From assembly GCA_038210135.1 (NCBI GenBank), contig JBBQWZ010000003.1, positions 128,070 to 192,069 of the forward strand: a stretch of DNA of 64,000 nt, in the 5' to 3' direction. Below are positions 1-8,031 of this stretch, piece by piece. Position 1 is the stretch's first letter, and each line of letters starts with the position of its first letter. This DNA is from JBBQWZ01 sp038210135 (lineage in GTDB: Bacteria; Acidobacteriota; Terriglobia; Bryobacterales; Bryobacteraceae). Below the pieces are notes generated by a model. It searched no databases. It had not been told where the DNA came from and saw nothing but the letters and a program-made list of their open reading frames with translations. The translations under genes were made by a program, and so were the position numbers.

Positions 1-659
1 TGCGCAGTGTCCGAAGCCCACCACCCCATCTTGTGCATCACAGTGCGCGAGAATCCCGGACGGTCCGCTTCGATCAACACCAGCGAAATTCCGCCGATGC
101 CTTCGCCACCCGTCCGCACGGCAACCGAAAAGTAATCGCCGCGCATACCGGAAGTGATGAAAGCCTTCGACCCTTTGACGACGTAATCCGCGCCGTCCCT
201 GCGCGCGGTCGTCTGCAAAGCCGCCACGTCCGAGCCACCCGAAGGCTCCGTGATCGCGAGGCAGGAAATCTTGTCACCAGAAAGAATTTGCTTCAGCACA
301 CGAGCCTTCAATTCCGCCGAGCCCACCGCCGCAATCGGCGGAGCGCCAATGGCATGGCTCATCAGGCTGGCGGCAACGCCTCCGCAAGCCGGCCGGTTCA
401 ATTCTTCGGTGCTGATAATGCTCAGGAACGGATCGCGGTCCGGAATGCCGCCGTACTCTTCCGGGAAACCCAGCCGCAAGAGTCCGATTTCCGAGGCTTT
501 GCGATAGAGTTCGCGCGGAAACGTTTCGGCTTCGTCCCACTCGTTGACGAAAGGCGCAATTTCCTGGTCCACCCAGCGGCGCATCGTCCGCCGCCACATT
601 TCATGTTCCTCGGTGTAGAACGGACTCGCCGCCCGGGCCGGAGCCGCCATTGTCGTCAT
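1..659 (-). CDS. Acyl-CoA dehydrogenase, N-terminal part (runs off the window)
   Basis: The minus strand encodes about 219 residues from an ATG at 659 to the window edge, so the C-terminal part is missing. An FAD-dependent acyl-CoA dehydrogenase oxidises acyl-CoA to the 2-enoyl-CoA. The N-terminal helical domain begins around residue 15. The family FAD-binding signature ITEPSGGSD sits near residue 145 and is followed by the middle beta-barrel domain; the catalytic Glu would lie in the missing part. The start is well supported: GGAGG lies 7 nt upstream of the ATG. A second ATG three codons in (650) is possible. Nothing upstream suggests which acyl-CoA is used. Confidence 0.93.
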   Translation of the reverse strand, partial: MTTMAAPARAASPFYTEEHEMWRRTMRRWVDQEIAPFVNEWDEAETFPRELYRKASEIGLLRLGFPEEYGGIPDRDPFLSIISTEELNRPACGGVAASLMSHAIGAPPIAAVGSAELKARVLKQILSGDKISCLAITEPSGGSDVAALQTTARRDGADYVVKGSKAFITSGMRGDYFSVAVRTGGEGIGGISLVLIEADRPGFSRTVMHKMGWWASDTA

Positions 660-1003
660 CCAATCGCCTCCTCAGAATTGTGTCAGAGATCGCGGCCCGC
701 GACAGCCCCGCTTCCATATCGGCGCAGCCCATTGGCCCTATGCCGCCTCATCGATTTGACATGTCACGCAACCCGCATCCATACCGCGGTCCTTCCTAGG
801 AATCCGAATGAACTCTCGCTTTGCCTATCCTGATCCTGATCCCCTCCTCGGCCTGAGCGCCGACTTCCAATTCGACGACCTTCGCTGGCGGAATCTTGGG
901 CCGAATCGCGCTGGCCGATCGCTGTCCGTCGCCGCGTCTGACGCCCGTCCACGCGAATACAATTTCGGCGCTGAACAAGCCGATCAGCGATCCGACCGCT
1001 CGC
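660..1003. other. Intergenic stretch between divergent acyl-CoA dehydrogenase and converging hypothetical gene
   Basis: No intact gene is visible. The only coding-like signal is the BNR-type remnant described at 808-963. The first part (660-760) must hold the promoter and leader of the minus-strand acyl-CoA dehydrogenase gene, of which only its Shine-Dalgarno sequence is clear. Confidence 0.5.
808..963 (+). pseudogene. Probable remnant of a secreted BNR/sortilin-like beta-propeller protein
   Basis: A plus-strand frame reads FDDLRWRNLGPNRAGRSLSV and then continues to about REYNFGA. This matches, from memory, the start of the large acidobacterial BNR/VPS10-like glycosyl hydrolase-type proteins, which open with a motif of the form LRWRxIGPxRGGRS...VFYFGATGGGVWKT. 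After NFGA the similarity stops: the GGGVWKT blade never appears and the frame continues as low-information sequence to about 1116, inside the oppositely oriented gene 1004-1729. I read this as the 5' stump of a deleted gene. A chance match is possible because only about 30 residues are involved. Confidence 0.45.
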
Positions 1004-1729
1004 CTAACGCAATTCCCCGACCACTTCCGTCTCGATGTGAACCTGCCGGACGCGAGCCACCCGCACCGGGGTTCGCGCCAAGCCAAGTATGCCCGTCCGC
1101 GGCAGAAACACTTTAGCCTGCACCGACGAATGCGGAGGCACTTGCAGGAATCGATCCGCCGCCTGCAGGACCAGGTTCGTACGCTTGGCTTTCTCCAATT
1201 CCGGATTCCAGTAAATCGATTGCACCCTTGGCAGCACTAAGCCCGTCAACAAGGCCACCGATCCTTTCGCCCGCGCCGAGTTCAGCACGCCGCCGCTCGA
1301 CAACCCCACCAGCACCGCTACGCCGAAATCCAAAAGCTGAAACACCTGTTGGTGTCCGCCCGCGATGGAATCGAAGGTGCCAAGCACCGACGGAAACGCT
1401 TCCGCAAATTGAGCCAACCGATGATCGGTGCCGAACGCCAAGACTTGCGCGGGCTCCCGCGAACCCACGGTTTCGTAGTCCACTTCGAACCATAAAGCGG
1501 ACTTATCGAGTTGGATCTTCTTCTCGGTCGGGTTGTTCACAACCACGTCGATCGCAAGATAGCGGCTCGCGATGCGCCGTCCAAAATTGGCTCTCGTCGA
1601 GACCACGTCCTGGATCGAAAACGCCGCCGACACTTCGGTCACCAAAAGATCCGCCGCCTGACAGCGGCTCGTAACCACAAACGCCAGCGCGGCGAGGGCG
1701 AGTGGAACGCGGAAAGAAGTATTCTTCAT
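1004..1729 (-). CDS. Secreted hypothetical protein
   Basis: I do not recognise a family. The product is about 241 residues from the ATG at 1729, and begins with a signal peptide (MKNTSFRVPLALAALAFVV, cleavage probably after CQA near residue 25). The mature part looks beta-rich, with a stretch near residue 55 reading YLAIDVVVNNPTEKKIQLD that resembles an extracellular Ig-like or LEA-like fold. A hydrophobic segment (LDFGVAVLVGLSSGGVL) in the middle could be a membrane or core segment. The frame is open 23 codons further upstream (to 1798), but the signal peptide makes 1729 the better start. No obvious Shine-Dalgarno precedes it. Confidence 0.7.
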   Translation of the reverse strand: MKNTSFRVPLALAALAFVVTSRCQAADLLVTEVSAAFSIQDVVSTRANFGRRIASRYLAIDVVVNNPTEKKIQLDKSALWFEVDYETVGSREPAQVLAFGTDHRLAQFAEAFPSVLGTFDSIAGGHQQVFQLLDFGVAVLVGLSSGGVLNSARAKGSVALLTGLVLPRVQSIYWNPELEKAKRTNLVLQAADRFLQVPPHSSVQAKVFLPRTGILGLARTPVRVARVRQVHIETEVVGELR

Positions 1730-1824
1730 TGCGTTCGAAGAATACAGCGCGTCCGCCGCGTGCCCCACGCTGCGGGAAGTATCCTGTTCAACCGGCACGA
1801 AATACAGTCGCGGTTCGTCCGTGA

Positions 1825-2295
1825 CTAGTCAGCCTTCACCAGCAAAATCATCTGACCCGCATGATAAATGTTGTGTTGCGCCACGCCGTGTAACAGGAAG
1901 TACTTGTTGTACGGACATCCCGCCGCTTTCTCCCACAAGCGATCGTCATCCAGCGTTCGGACCTCCGCCACCAACTCGTCATGAGCCGCATCCGCCGCCA
2001 ATAACGCCTCCGACCACTCGCCTGAAGGAACCGGAAAGTTCTCCTCATCTAGCGGCGTGTGCTCCTCGCCGCGCAGTCTCAACAACCCAACTCGCTCCCA
2101 AGCCGATGCGTGTGCCAGCAGCTCCCAAATCGAATGCGCCCCCGGAATCGGACGTTGCCGCGCTTTTTCCGCATCCACATCTTTCAAAACCTCATGAATG
2201 GACGGACCGTGCCATGCCTCTCCTCGCCACGATCGCTCCAACTGATCCGCAATCCGCCGAGCCTCGCGCCCTCCAGTCTTCGTTCCTTCCGCCAT
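1825..2295 (-). CDS. DinB/YfiT-like four-helix metalloprotein
   Basis: The 156-residue product has the length and pattern of the DinB superfamily, whose members are four-helix bundles with a divalent metal bound by three His. Candidate ligands are the His in IWELLAHASAW (near residue 61) and the HNIYH motif near residues 141-145 (HGVAQHNIYHAGQM). Members act as bacillithiol/mycothiol-type thiol transferases or damage-inducible proteins, but most are uncharacterised. Nothing in the context points to a substrate. It is divergent from the M14 carboxypeptidase gene, about 72 nt apart. Confidence 0.85.
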   Translation of the reverse strand: MAEGTKTGGREARRIADQLERSWRGEAWHGPSIHEVLKDVDAEKARQRPIPGAHSIWELLAHASAWERVGLLRLRGEEHTPLDEENFPVPSGEWSEALLAADAAHDELVAEVRTLDDDRLWEKAAGCPYNKYFLLHGVAQHNIYHAGQMILLVKAD

Positions 2296-2367
2296 ATTTT
2301 TCGTTCCTTGACTTGATTGATGAGTAACCTATCGCCCCGAAAGCTTCGTATTATCATACTTACCTCT

Positions 2368-5331
2368 ATGCGCCGAACCACCTGTCTCCCGCTGGCCATT
2401 GCTGCGCTCGTTGCCGCTGCCGGATTTGCCTCCGCGCAAACGCAGAAAATCGACGAGGGCTACACCGCGAAAATCCGCGAATTCACGACCGATAAGGCTT
2501 TTTCGACGGAGCTTGTGGACCACCTTCCGGCCTCGGCTACCGTTCCGACGCCCGAAAAGATGCTTGGGTATATCGCGGGCGCGCCGAATCACCTCACCTA
2601 TACCAAAGACATTTACCGCTACATGCGCGAAATCGAAAAGACCTCGAAGCGCGTGAAGGTGTTCTCGATTGGCCGTTCGGAAGAGGGCCGCGAAACCCTG
2701 CTGGTGGCCATTTCGGACGAAGCCAACCTCGCCAAGCTCGATCGCTACAAGCAGATCACGGCGAAGCTCGCCGATCCGCGGACCACGCCCGAAGCCGAGG
2801 CCAAGCGCCTGATCGCCGAAGGCCTGCCCATCTACTGGGCCACCGGTTCCATCCATTCGCCCGAAACCGGCTCGCCTGAAATGCTGATGGAATTGGCATA
2901 CCGTCTCGCGGTCGAAGAGACACCGTTCATTCAGCACATCCGCAAAAATATGATCGTCATGCTGACGCCTGCGACCGAAGTCGATGGCCGCGATCGCATG
3001 GTGGACCTCTACAACTGGAAAAAGGAAAACCCCGGCAAACAGGCGCCCAGCCTTCTCTACTGGGGTAAGTACGTCGCCCACGACAACAATCGCGATTCCA
3101 TGTCGATGGCGCTGCAGCTCTCAAAAATCGTGATGTCCACTTTCCTCGAATATCATCCGACCGTCCTGCATGACCTGCACGAGTCGGTGCCGTTTCTCTA
3201 CACCTCGACAGGCATGGGCCCGTACAACGCGTGGCTCGATCCAATCGTCGTCAACGAGTGGCAGAAGATGGCCTATTACGAAATCGAAGAGATGACTAAG
3301 CGCGGCGTGATCGGAGTCTGGACCCACGGCTTCTACGACGGTTGGGCGCCGAACTACATGTTTTACTCTGCCAACGGTCACAATTCGATCGGCCGTTTCT
3401 ACGAAACCTTCGGCAATGGCGGAGCCGATACGCAGGATCGCACCGTGCCTGGCAATCAAACCACCAGGACCTGGTTCCGTCCCAATCCGCCTCTGGCCCG
3501 CGTGAAGTGGTCGATGCGCAACAACAACAATATGCAGCAGAGCGCCATCCTGTTCGCAATGCACTACACCGCGACGAACAAGACCACGTTCCTCGAGAAT
3601 TTCTACACCAAGGGTCAACGCTCCATCGCAAAGGCAGTCACCGAAGGCCCCGCGGCCTGGGTTCTGCCGTCCGACGAAACCCGTCCCGCCGAAGCGGCCG
3701 ACTTGATGCGCCTCATGCAATTGCAGGGCGTCGAAGTCCACAGGACTACCGCGGCATCCGAGTTCACCACCAAAGGCGTGAAGACATCCGTACCCGCCGG
3801 CAGCTACGTCATCCGCATGGACCAGCCGTATTCCCGCATGGCCGACATGCTGCTCGACACGCAGTATTACAACGTTACCGATCCGGCTCCGTACGATGAC
3901 ACCGGCTGGACGCTCGGCGCGCTGCGCAACGTCAAGACCGTTCGAGTGATGGACACCGCCATTCTCAAGGCGCCGATGTCGATGATCACGGACAGCGTGA
4001 AGGCAACGGGCACCGTCACCGGTTCCGGCGGAACTTTGCTCGTGCAGAACAACACCGACAACACGCTTGCCACCTTCCGCTACCGCTTCAAGAACGTCAA
4101 AATGCTGGCCGCCGAAGAGGCCTTCGAAGCGGACGGCAGGAAGTTCAGCGCCGGCTCGTTCCTGATTTCAGAAGGCGACCGGGGCGCGATGGAAGCGTCC
4201 GCGAAGGAACTCGGTCTCATCGCCCACGCCGTGTCCGCCGCGCCAAAAGTGGCCACCCACGAAGTCGCTGCTCCGCGAATCGCGTTGATCCACACCTGGA
4301 CCAACACGCAGGACGAGGGCTGGTATCGGGTCGCCTTCGACCAGCTGAAGATTCCGTTCGACTACATCTCCGACCACACTCTGAAGAACACGTCGAACCT
4401 GCGCAGCAAGTGGGACGTCCTCATTTTCGGACCCGTCCGCGGCACGTCGCAGCGCATTGTGAACGGAATCAGCGGCAAGGATCCGATTCCGTGGAAGCAG
4501 TCCGCCCTCACGCCCAACTTCGGAAACTCCCCCGACCAGACCGACGATATGCGCGGCGGCATGGGCCTCGAAGGCATGGTGAACGTGCAGAAGTTCATCG
4601 ACGAAGGCGGCCTCATGGTCTTCATTCAAGGGACTGCGGCGATTCCGATTGATTTCGGTTTGATCGACGGCGTCAGCATTCAGGCCTCGCCCACGCTGCA
4701 GGCGCGCGGCACCATTCTGCTTTCGAACATCGCGGACAAGAAGAGCCCCATCGCCTACGGCTACGGGGACAAGCTCGCGGTGTACTTCAACCAGGCGCCG
4801 ATCCTGAACACCAGTGTCTTGGGCGGCTTCGGTGGCTTTGGCGGTGGCGGCGGACGCGGCTTCGGCGGTCCGGACGTTGCCGGCCGGGCCACTGGACGAG
4901 GCACCGTGACCGATCCCGACGTCCCGCAAGGGCGCGCCTTCGTCGCTCCGCCGGAGCGCGCGCGTCCGACCGAAGACGGTCTCGATCCTGACATCGCGCA
5001 ACAGCTTCGCGCCAACGGCATGATGCCGGATCCGGCGACGCGGCCCCGCGTCATCGTCCGCTTCGCCGAAGAACGCGACCTGCTTGTGTCCGGTATGCTC
5101 GCAGGCGGACGCGACCTCGCCGGCAAGCCCGCTGTTGTTGACGTCCCGCGCGGCAAAGGTCACGTGCTGCTGTTCGCCAACAATCCGATGTGGCGCAACG
5201 AAACCCAGGGCAGCTACTTCCTGCTCTTCAACGCCATGTTCCACTACAAGAGCCTCGACGTAGGCCGTGCAGCCGGACGCGGAGCCGGTGCCGTGCCGGG
5301 CGCGAATGACGACGATCAGGACCAGAATTAA
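2368..5331 (+). CDS. Large secreted M14-family zinc carboxypeptidase
   Basis: About 987 residues from the ATG at 2368, where a clear signal peptide starts (MRRTTCLPLAIAALVAAAGF, cleaved after ASA). The frame is open to 2317, but those 17 codons would only add a tail before the signal peptide. The peptidase domain carries the M14 zinc motif HSPE (His163, Glu166) and the third ligand His271 in HDLHES. After the catalytic domain, from roughly residue 420, come a long C-terminal region resembling class-I glutamine-amidotransferase-like folds of related acidobacterial proteins, and a Gly-rich low-complexity linker (residues 820-850). It probably degrades peptides in the periplasm or outside the cell. 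A -10-like CATACT ends 7 nt before the ATG and no Shine-Dalgarno is visible, so the mRNA may be leaderless. Confidence 0.88.
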   Translation: MRRTTCLPLAIAALVAAAGFASAQTQKIDEGYTAKIREFTTDKAFSTELVDHLPASATVPTPEKMLGYIAGAPNHLTYTKDIYRYMREIEKTSKRVKVFSIGRSEEGRETLLVAISDEANLAKLDRYKQITAKLADPRTTPEAEAKRLIAEGLPIYWATGSIHSPETGSPEMLMELAYRLAVEETPFIQHIRKNMIVMLTPATEVDGRDRMVDLYNWKKENPGKQAPSLLYWGKYVAHDNNRDSMSMALQLSKIVMSTFLEYHPTVLHDLHESVPFLYTSTGMGPYNAWLDPIVVNEWQKMAYYEIEEMTKRGVIGVWTHGFYDGWAPNYMFYSANGHNSIGRFYETFGNGGADTQDRTVPGNQTTRTWFRPNPPLARVKWSMRNNNNMQQSAILFAMHYTATNKTTFLENFYTKGQRSIAKAVTEGPAAWVLPSDETRPAEAADLMRLMQLQGVEVHRTTAASEFTTKGVKTSVPAGSYVIRMDQPYSRMADMLLDTQYYNVTDPAPYDDTGWTLGALRNVKTVRVMDTAILKAPMSMITDSVKATGTVTGSGGTLLVQNNTDNTLATFRYRFKNVKMLAAEEAFEADGRKFSAGSFLISEGDRGAMEASAKELGLIAHAVSAAPKVATHEVAAPRIALIHTWTNTQDEGWYRVAFDQLKIPFDYISDHTLKNTSNLRSKWDVLIFGPVRGTSQRIVNGISGKDPIPWKQSALTPNFGNSPDQTDDMRGGMGLEGMVNVQKFIDEGGLMVFIQGTAAIPIDFGLIDGVSIQASPTLQARGTILLSNIADKKSPIAYGYGDKLAVYFNQAPILNTSVLGGFGGFGGGGGRGFGGPDVAGRATGRGTVTDPDVPQGRAFVAPPERARPTEDGLDPDIAQQLRANGMMPDPATRPRVIVRFAEERDLLVSGMLAGGRDLAGKPAVVDVPRGKGHVLLFANNPMWRNETQGSYFLLFNAMFHYKSLDVGRAAGRGAGAVPGANDDDQDQN

Positions 5332-5361
5332 GCGACAATCTTCGCTTCGCCCAATAACAAT

Positions 5362-5400
5362 GGCCCGTCCCGCGCAAGCGAAGACGGGCCAATTTCTCTT
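5362..5400 (+). terminator. Intrinsic terminator between convergent genes
   Basis: An 8-bp perfect stem GGCCCGTC (5362-5369) / GACGGGCC (5383-5390) is followed by AATTTCTCTTTT. It lies 30 nt after the M14 gene stop and 9 nt beyond the end of the convergent TssA gene. The T-rich side fits plus-strand transcription. Confidence 0.85.
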
Positions 5401-5408
5401 TTGAAACT

Positions 5409-6563
5409 CTATTCGGTGGTCTCCGAAGAAGCGCCCGCCTCCGCCGACATCAGCTTCGAGATGAACCCCGACATGTGCGGATCGCTCGACGCCTCGAGAT
5501 ACCATTGCCCGATCGGCATCCTACTCCAGCGAATCGCCTCTTCGATGAGATAGACCGCCGGATTGTGTTTCTCTCGCGCCCGCATCTGGCTGAGTGCGCG
5601 GCCCAGAATTTCCGTGACGTCGCCGCCGATGAAAACTCCACCGCCTCCGCCACCGGAACCTGCCTCGCCCTGCTCTTCACTTCCCGTGCCAGCCGATTCC
5701 TCCTCGATTTCATGCGGGAATTTGCCGCCTTTTTTGCGAAAGAAGCGCGTCGCCAAATTCCGGCATTCGTCGAGCGTACTCCGAATATTACGGAAGTTCG
5801 GACGATCGGCCTCCGGCATCTCGGAATACTTCTCGTCGATGAACGCAATCAGCTGGTCCATCTCGCTCGCCGCCGCGTCCAGGTATCCGAAAAGCCGTTC
5901 GTAGTAGGCCAGGCTGGTTTTCGTCACCGAAACGTCGATGACGCGAAACTTCTCCTCGACCATCGCGCGGCGCTCGTCCGCGTTCTCGTCCTTGCCCGGC
6001 TTCGACTCGCGAAGCATTTCCGCCTGGCGGTAATCAGCCCAGGAATAATCTTTGTCCGCTCGCGCGTCCGTCACCAGAATCTGCCGGATCGCCAGCGGCA
6101 AGCGGCTATCCTGATCCAACCGTTCGAGCAGCGTCAGCCTCTGCAGGTACGGTCCATCCGGATCCTCAAGATCCGCCTGCGGATACAAAGTCTCCCAATA
6201 TTGTTGCTGCGCTTCACGAACCAGCCGAAAGCCTTGCGCAATCGCCGGCCATCCCGCGCGATTCACCGCGGCTTCGACCAGCGCGACACACACCTGCAGG
6301 TCTTTGCCCTTCGGAAATACCGAGATTAACTGGCGCTCCATATCGCGCCATTCGCTTTTGCGCATCGCGACCAGTGCCGATTGATCCACCTCCATACCTG
6401 GCTCGGTGGCCTCGTTCACTCCGCCGAGGATCGACTTGCGGCGCTCTTCAATCTCGGCAATCATCACCGATTTGCCCAGCTCGACGCCCACCGGATTGTC
6501 TTCCGAGACGGGCGCCAGCAACTTGTCTACGTCAATGACTACAGGTTCAGCGGCTGTCGACAT
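5409..6563 (-). CDS. tssA: Type VI secretion system protein TssA (ImpA-like), orphan
   Basis: The 384-residue product starts with the ImpA N-terminal domain signature (LLAPVSEDNPVGVELG near residue 15) and keeps the family pattern through about residue 140 (WRDMERQL, YWETLYPQ). A linker with a Gly-run (near residue 308) leads to a short helical C-terminal region. TssA proteins cap and prime the contractile sheath of type VI secretion systems. No other tss gene lies within the window on either side, so it is either an orphan or a distant part of a dispersed cluster. AGGATC precedes the ATG by about 4 nt. The upstream PQQ-propeller gene runs the same way 83 nt before it, so co-transcription is possible. 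Confidence 0.85.
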   Translation of the reverse strand: MSTAAEPVVIDVDKLLAPVSEDNPVGVELGKSVMIAEIEERRKSILGGVNEATEPGMEVDQSALVAMRKSEWRDMERQLISVFPKGKDLQVCVALVEAAVNRAGWPAIAQGFRLVREAQQQYWETLYPQADLEDPDGPYLQRLTLLERLDQDSRLPLAIRQILVTDARADKDYSWADYRQAEMLRESKPGKDENADERRAMVEEKFRVIDVSVTKTSLAYYERLFGYLDAAASEMDQLIAFIDEKYSEMPEADRPNFRNIRSTLDECRNLATRFFRKKGGKFPHEIEEESAGTGSEEQGEAGSGGGGGGVFIGGDVTEILGRALSQMRAREKHNPAVYLIEEAIRWSRMPIGQWYLEASSDPHMSGFISKLMSAEAGASSETTE

Positions 6564-6646
6564 AAGATCCTTTGCGGCGCGTCCTCGAAAGGCGCGCCAT
6601 CCTCAATATCATAGTGGTTCGCACACCCGCCACGGCTCGGCAGCGC

Positions 6647-8026
6647 TTAGGCCCGAAGGTCGTAACACAGCAATCGGGGTCCGGTCCCCTGCACCATGTC
6701 GCGGGTGTTTTGGGTGACATACAACAACCCGCGGCAGACCACCGGCAACGCCCAGGATTCGCGCGCTGCGAACAGCCACGTTCTCGCCACTTCCTTATAA
6801 CCCCTCGGCGATAAGTCCATCCACAGCAAATGCCCGATTTCGCCAACACAAAGGAACTGCCCGTCGATGTGCAGCAAAGATCCGCGATACGTGCCCAATT
6901 GCTGCGTCTGGCGTTCACCCCGGACCGCGAACGTCTCGTTCCATTCCGGCGCCGTGCGCCAGGCGGCTTTCCCGGTCGCCGCATCGAGACATACCAGCGA
7001 CGCGTCCGGCTCGTTGCGCCCATCGAAGCCGTACAAATAACCGCCCTGATGGATCGCCGTGTTGAAATGCAGTCCGGCCTCCTGCGTAGTCCACAGCGTC
7101 TTCGGCTTGAAATCCGGCTGGATTTCCAGGAGTGCGCTGCCGGTTCGATAGCTCGCCGAAACGAAGACCTTGTTATCGAATACAACCGGGCACGACGCAT
7201 TCACAGATTCGCGGCTGCGGCTCCGCCACGGAAACGCGAAATGCACTTTACCGCTGGCCGCGTCGATCGCCAGCAAGCCGCCGCTCGGCGGATCCGATTC
7301 CCCGCCCGCGAACACAACCAGCGTTCGCTTTCCGTGAACAACCGCTGGAACCGGCGAAGCATAGCTCGGTCCCCAGTCTTTTCCAGCCCGCCATATTTCG
7401 ACCCCGCTCGTCTTATCCAGCGCCACCACGCAAGGCCCGCCCGGAGCGCCCACATTCACGATCAGCATTCCGCCTTCGATCAGCGGCGTCGAAGCGGTGC
7501 CGAAGAAATCCTGCCGCACCTTGTAGGCTGTCCGCAAATCCTTCTTCCAGATCACGCCGCCAGACGCGAGCGAGAGACAGTGTAGAACGCCCTCCGCGCC
7601 CATCGTGTACACGCGGCCTGCGTCGATCGCGGGACTCGCTCGCGGACCATTGTTGTACCCGAAACGATCCTCAAACGCCGTTGCATACCGGAAGCGCCAG
7701 CGCGTCGCCGCGGTTTCCGGATGCATGCACTCGACGATTTCCTCGCCGCCAATCCGATGCAGAAACACCAGCGAATCGCCCAAAATCGCCGGCGATGCGT
7801 AGCCCGTGCCCTTCGGCATTTCCCACACCAGAGCCGGCGGAAACGCGCGCGTCAGTTTGGTCTCGGCCGAAACCGCGTTGTGCGCTCGTCCGAGGAACGA
7901 CGGCCAGTCCTCGGTAATCGCGTCTTTGGATAACGCCTTCGGCTTCCCGTGGACGCGAGCCTCCGCATCGCCCCGCCGTGCAGCAATCGCAGTGAACAAC
8001 AAAGTCCGGCGTGAAATCGATCCCAC
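6647..8026 (-). CDS. Exported PQQ-type beta-propeller protein (BamB-like repeats)
   Basis: The 459-residue product starts with GTG at 8026, only 5 nt after the stop of the upstream acylase gene. The N-terminus carries a twin-arginine-like sequence (SRRTLLFTAIAA), suggesting Tat export, although the hydrophobic stretch is short. The body consists of repeated PQQ/quinoprotein blades of the type W(R/K)F...G..YASPAI..V, AASGKVHFAFPW and LDAATGKAAWR. Family members are either PQQ alcohol dehydrogenases or non-enzymatic propellers. I see no Cys-Cys pair or Trp-disc pattern proving PQQ binding, so a non-enzymatic or lyase-like propeller is at least as likely. The close spacing suggests it is expressed with the acylase. 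Confidence 0.82.
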   Translation of the reverse strand: MGSISRRTLLFTAIAARRGDAEARVHGKPKALSKDAITEDWPSFLGRAHNAVSAETKLTRAFPPALVWEMPKGTGYASPAILGDSLVFLHRIGGEEIVECMHPETAATRWRFRYATAFEDRFGYNNGPRASPAIDAGRVYTMGAEGVLHCLSLASGGVIWKKDLRTAYKVRQDFFGTASTPLIEGGMLIVNVGAPGGPCVVALDKTSGVEIWRAGKDWGPSYASPVPAVVHGKRTLVVFAGGESDPPSGGLLAIDAASGKVHFAFPWRSRSRESVNASCPVVFDNKVFVSASYRTGSALLEIQPDFKPKTLWTTQEAGLHFNTAIHQGGYLYGFDGRNEPDASLVCLDAATGKAAWRTAPEWNETFAVRGERQTQQLGTYRGSLLHIDGQFLCVGEIGHLLWMDLSPRGYKEVARTWLFAARESWALPVVCRGLLYVTQNTRDMVQGTGPRLLCYDLRA

Positions 8027-8031
8027 GCCTG

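Noticed and set aside
808..1116. A full gene at 808-1116
   Set aside because: Only the first 50 residues resemble anything; the rest overlaps a better-supported gene, so I list a remnant instead.
4168..5505. 445-codon frame opposite the M14 gene
   Set aside because: It overlaps the carboxypeptidase and TssA genes and the terminator between them, with no family resemblance.
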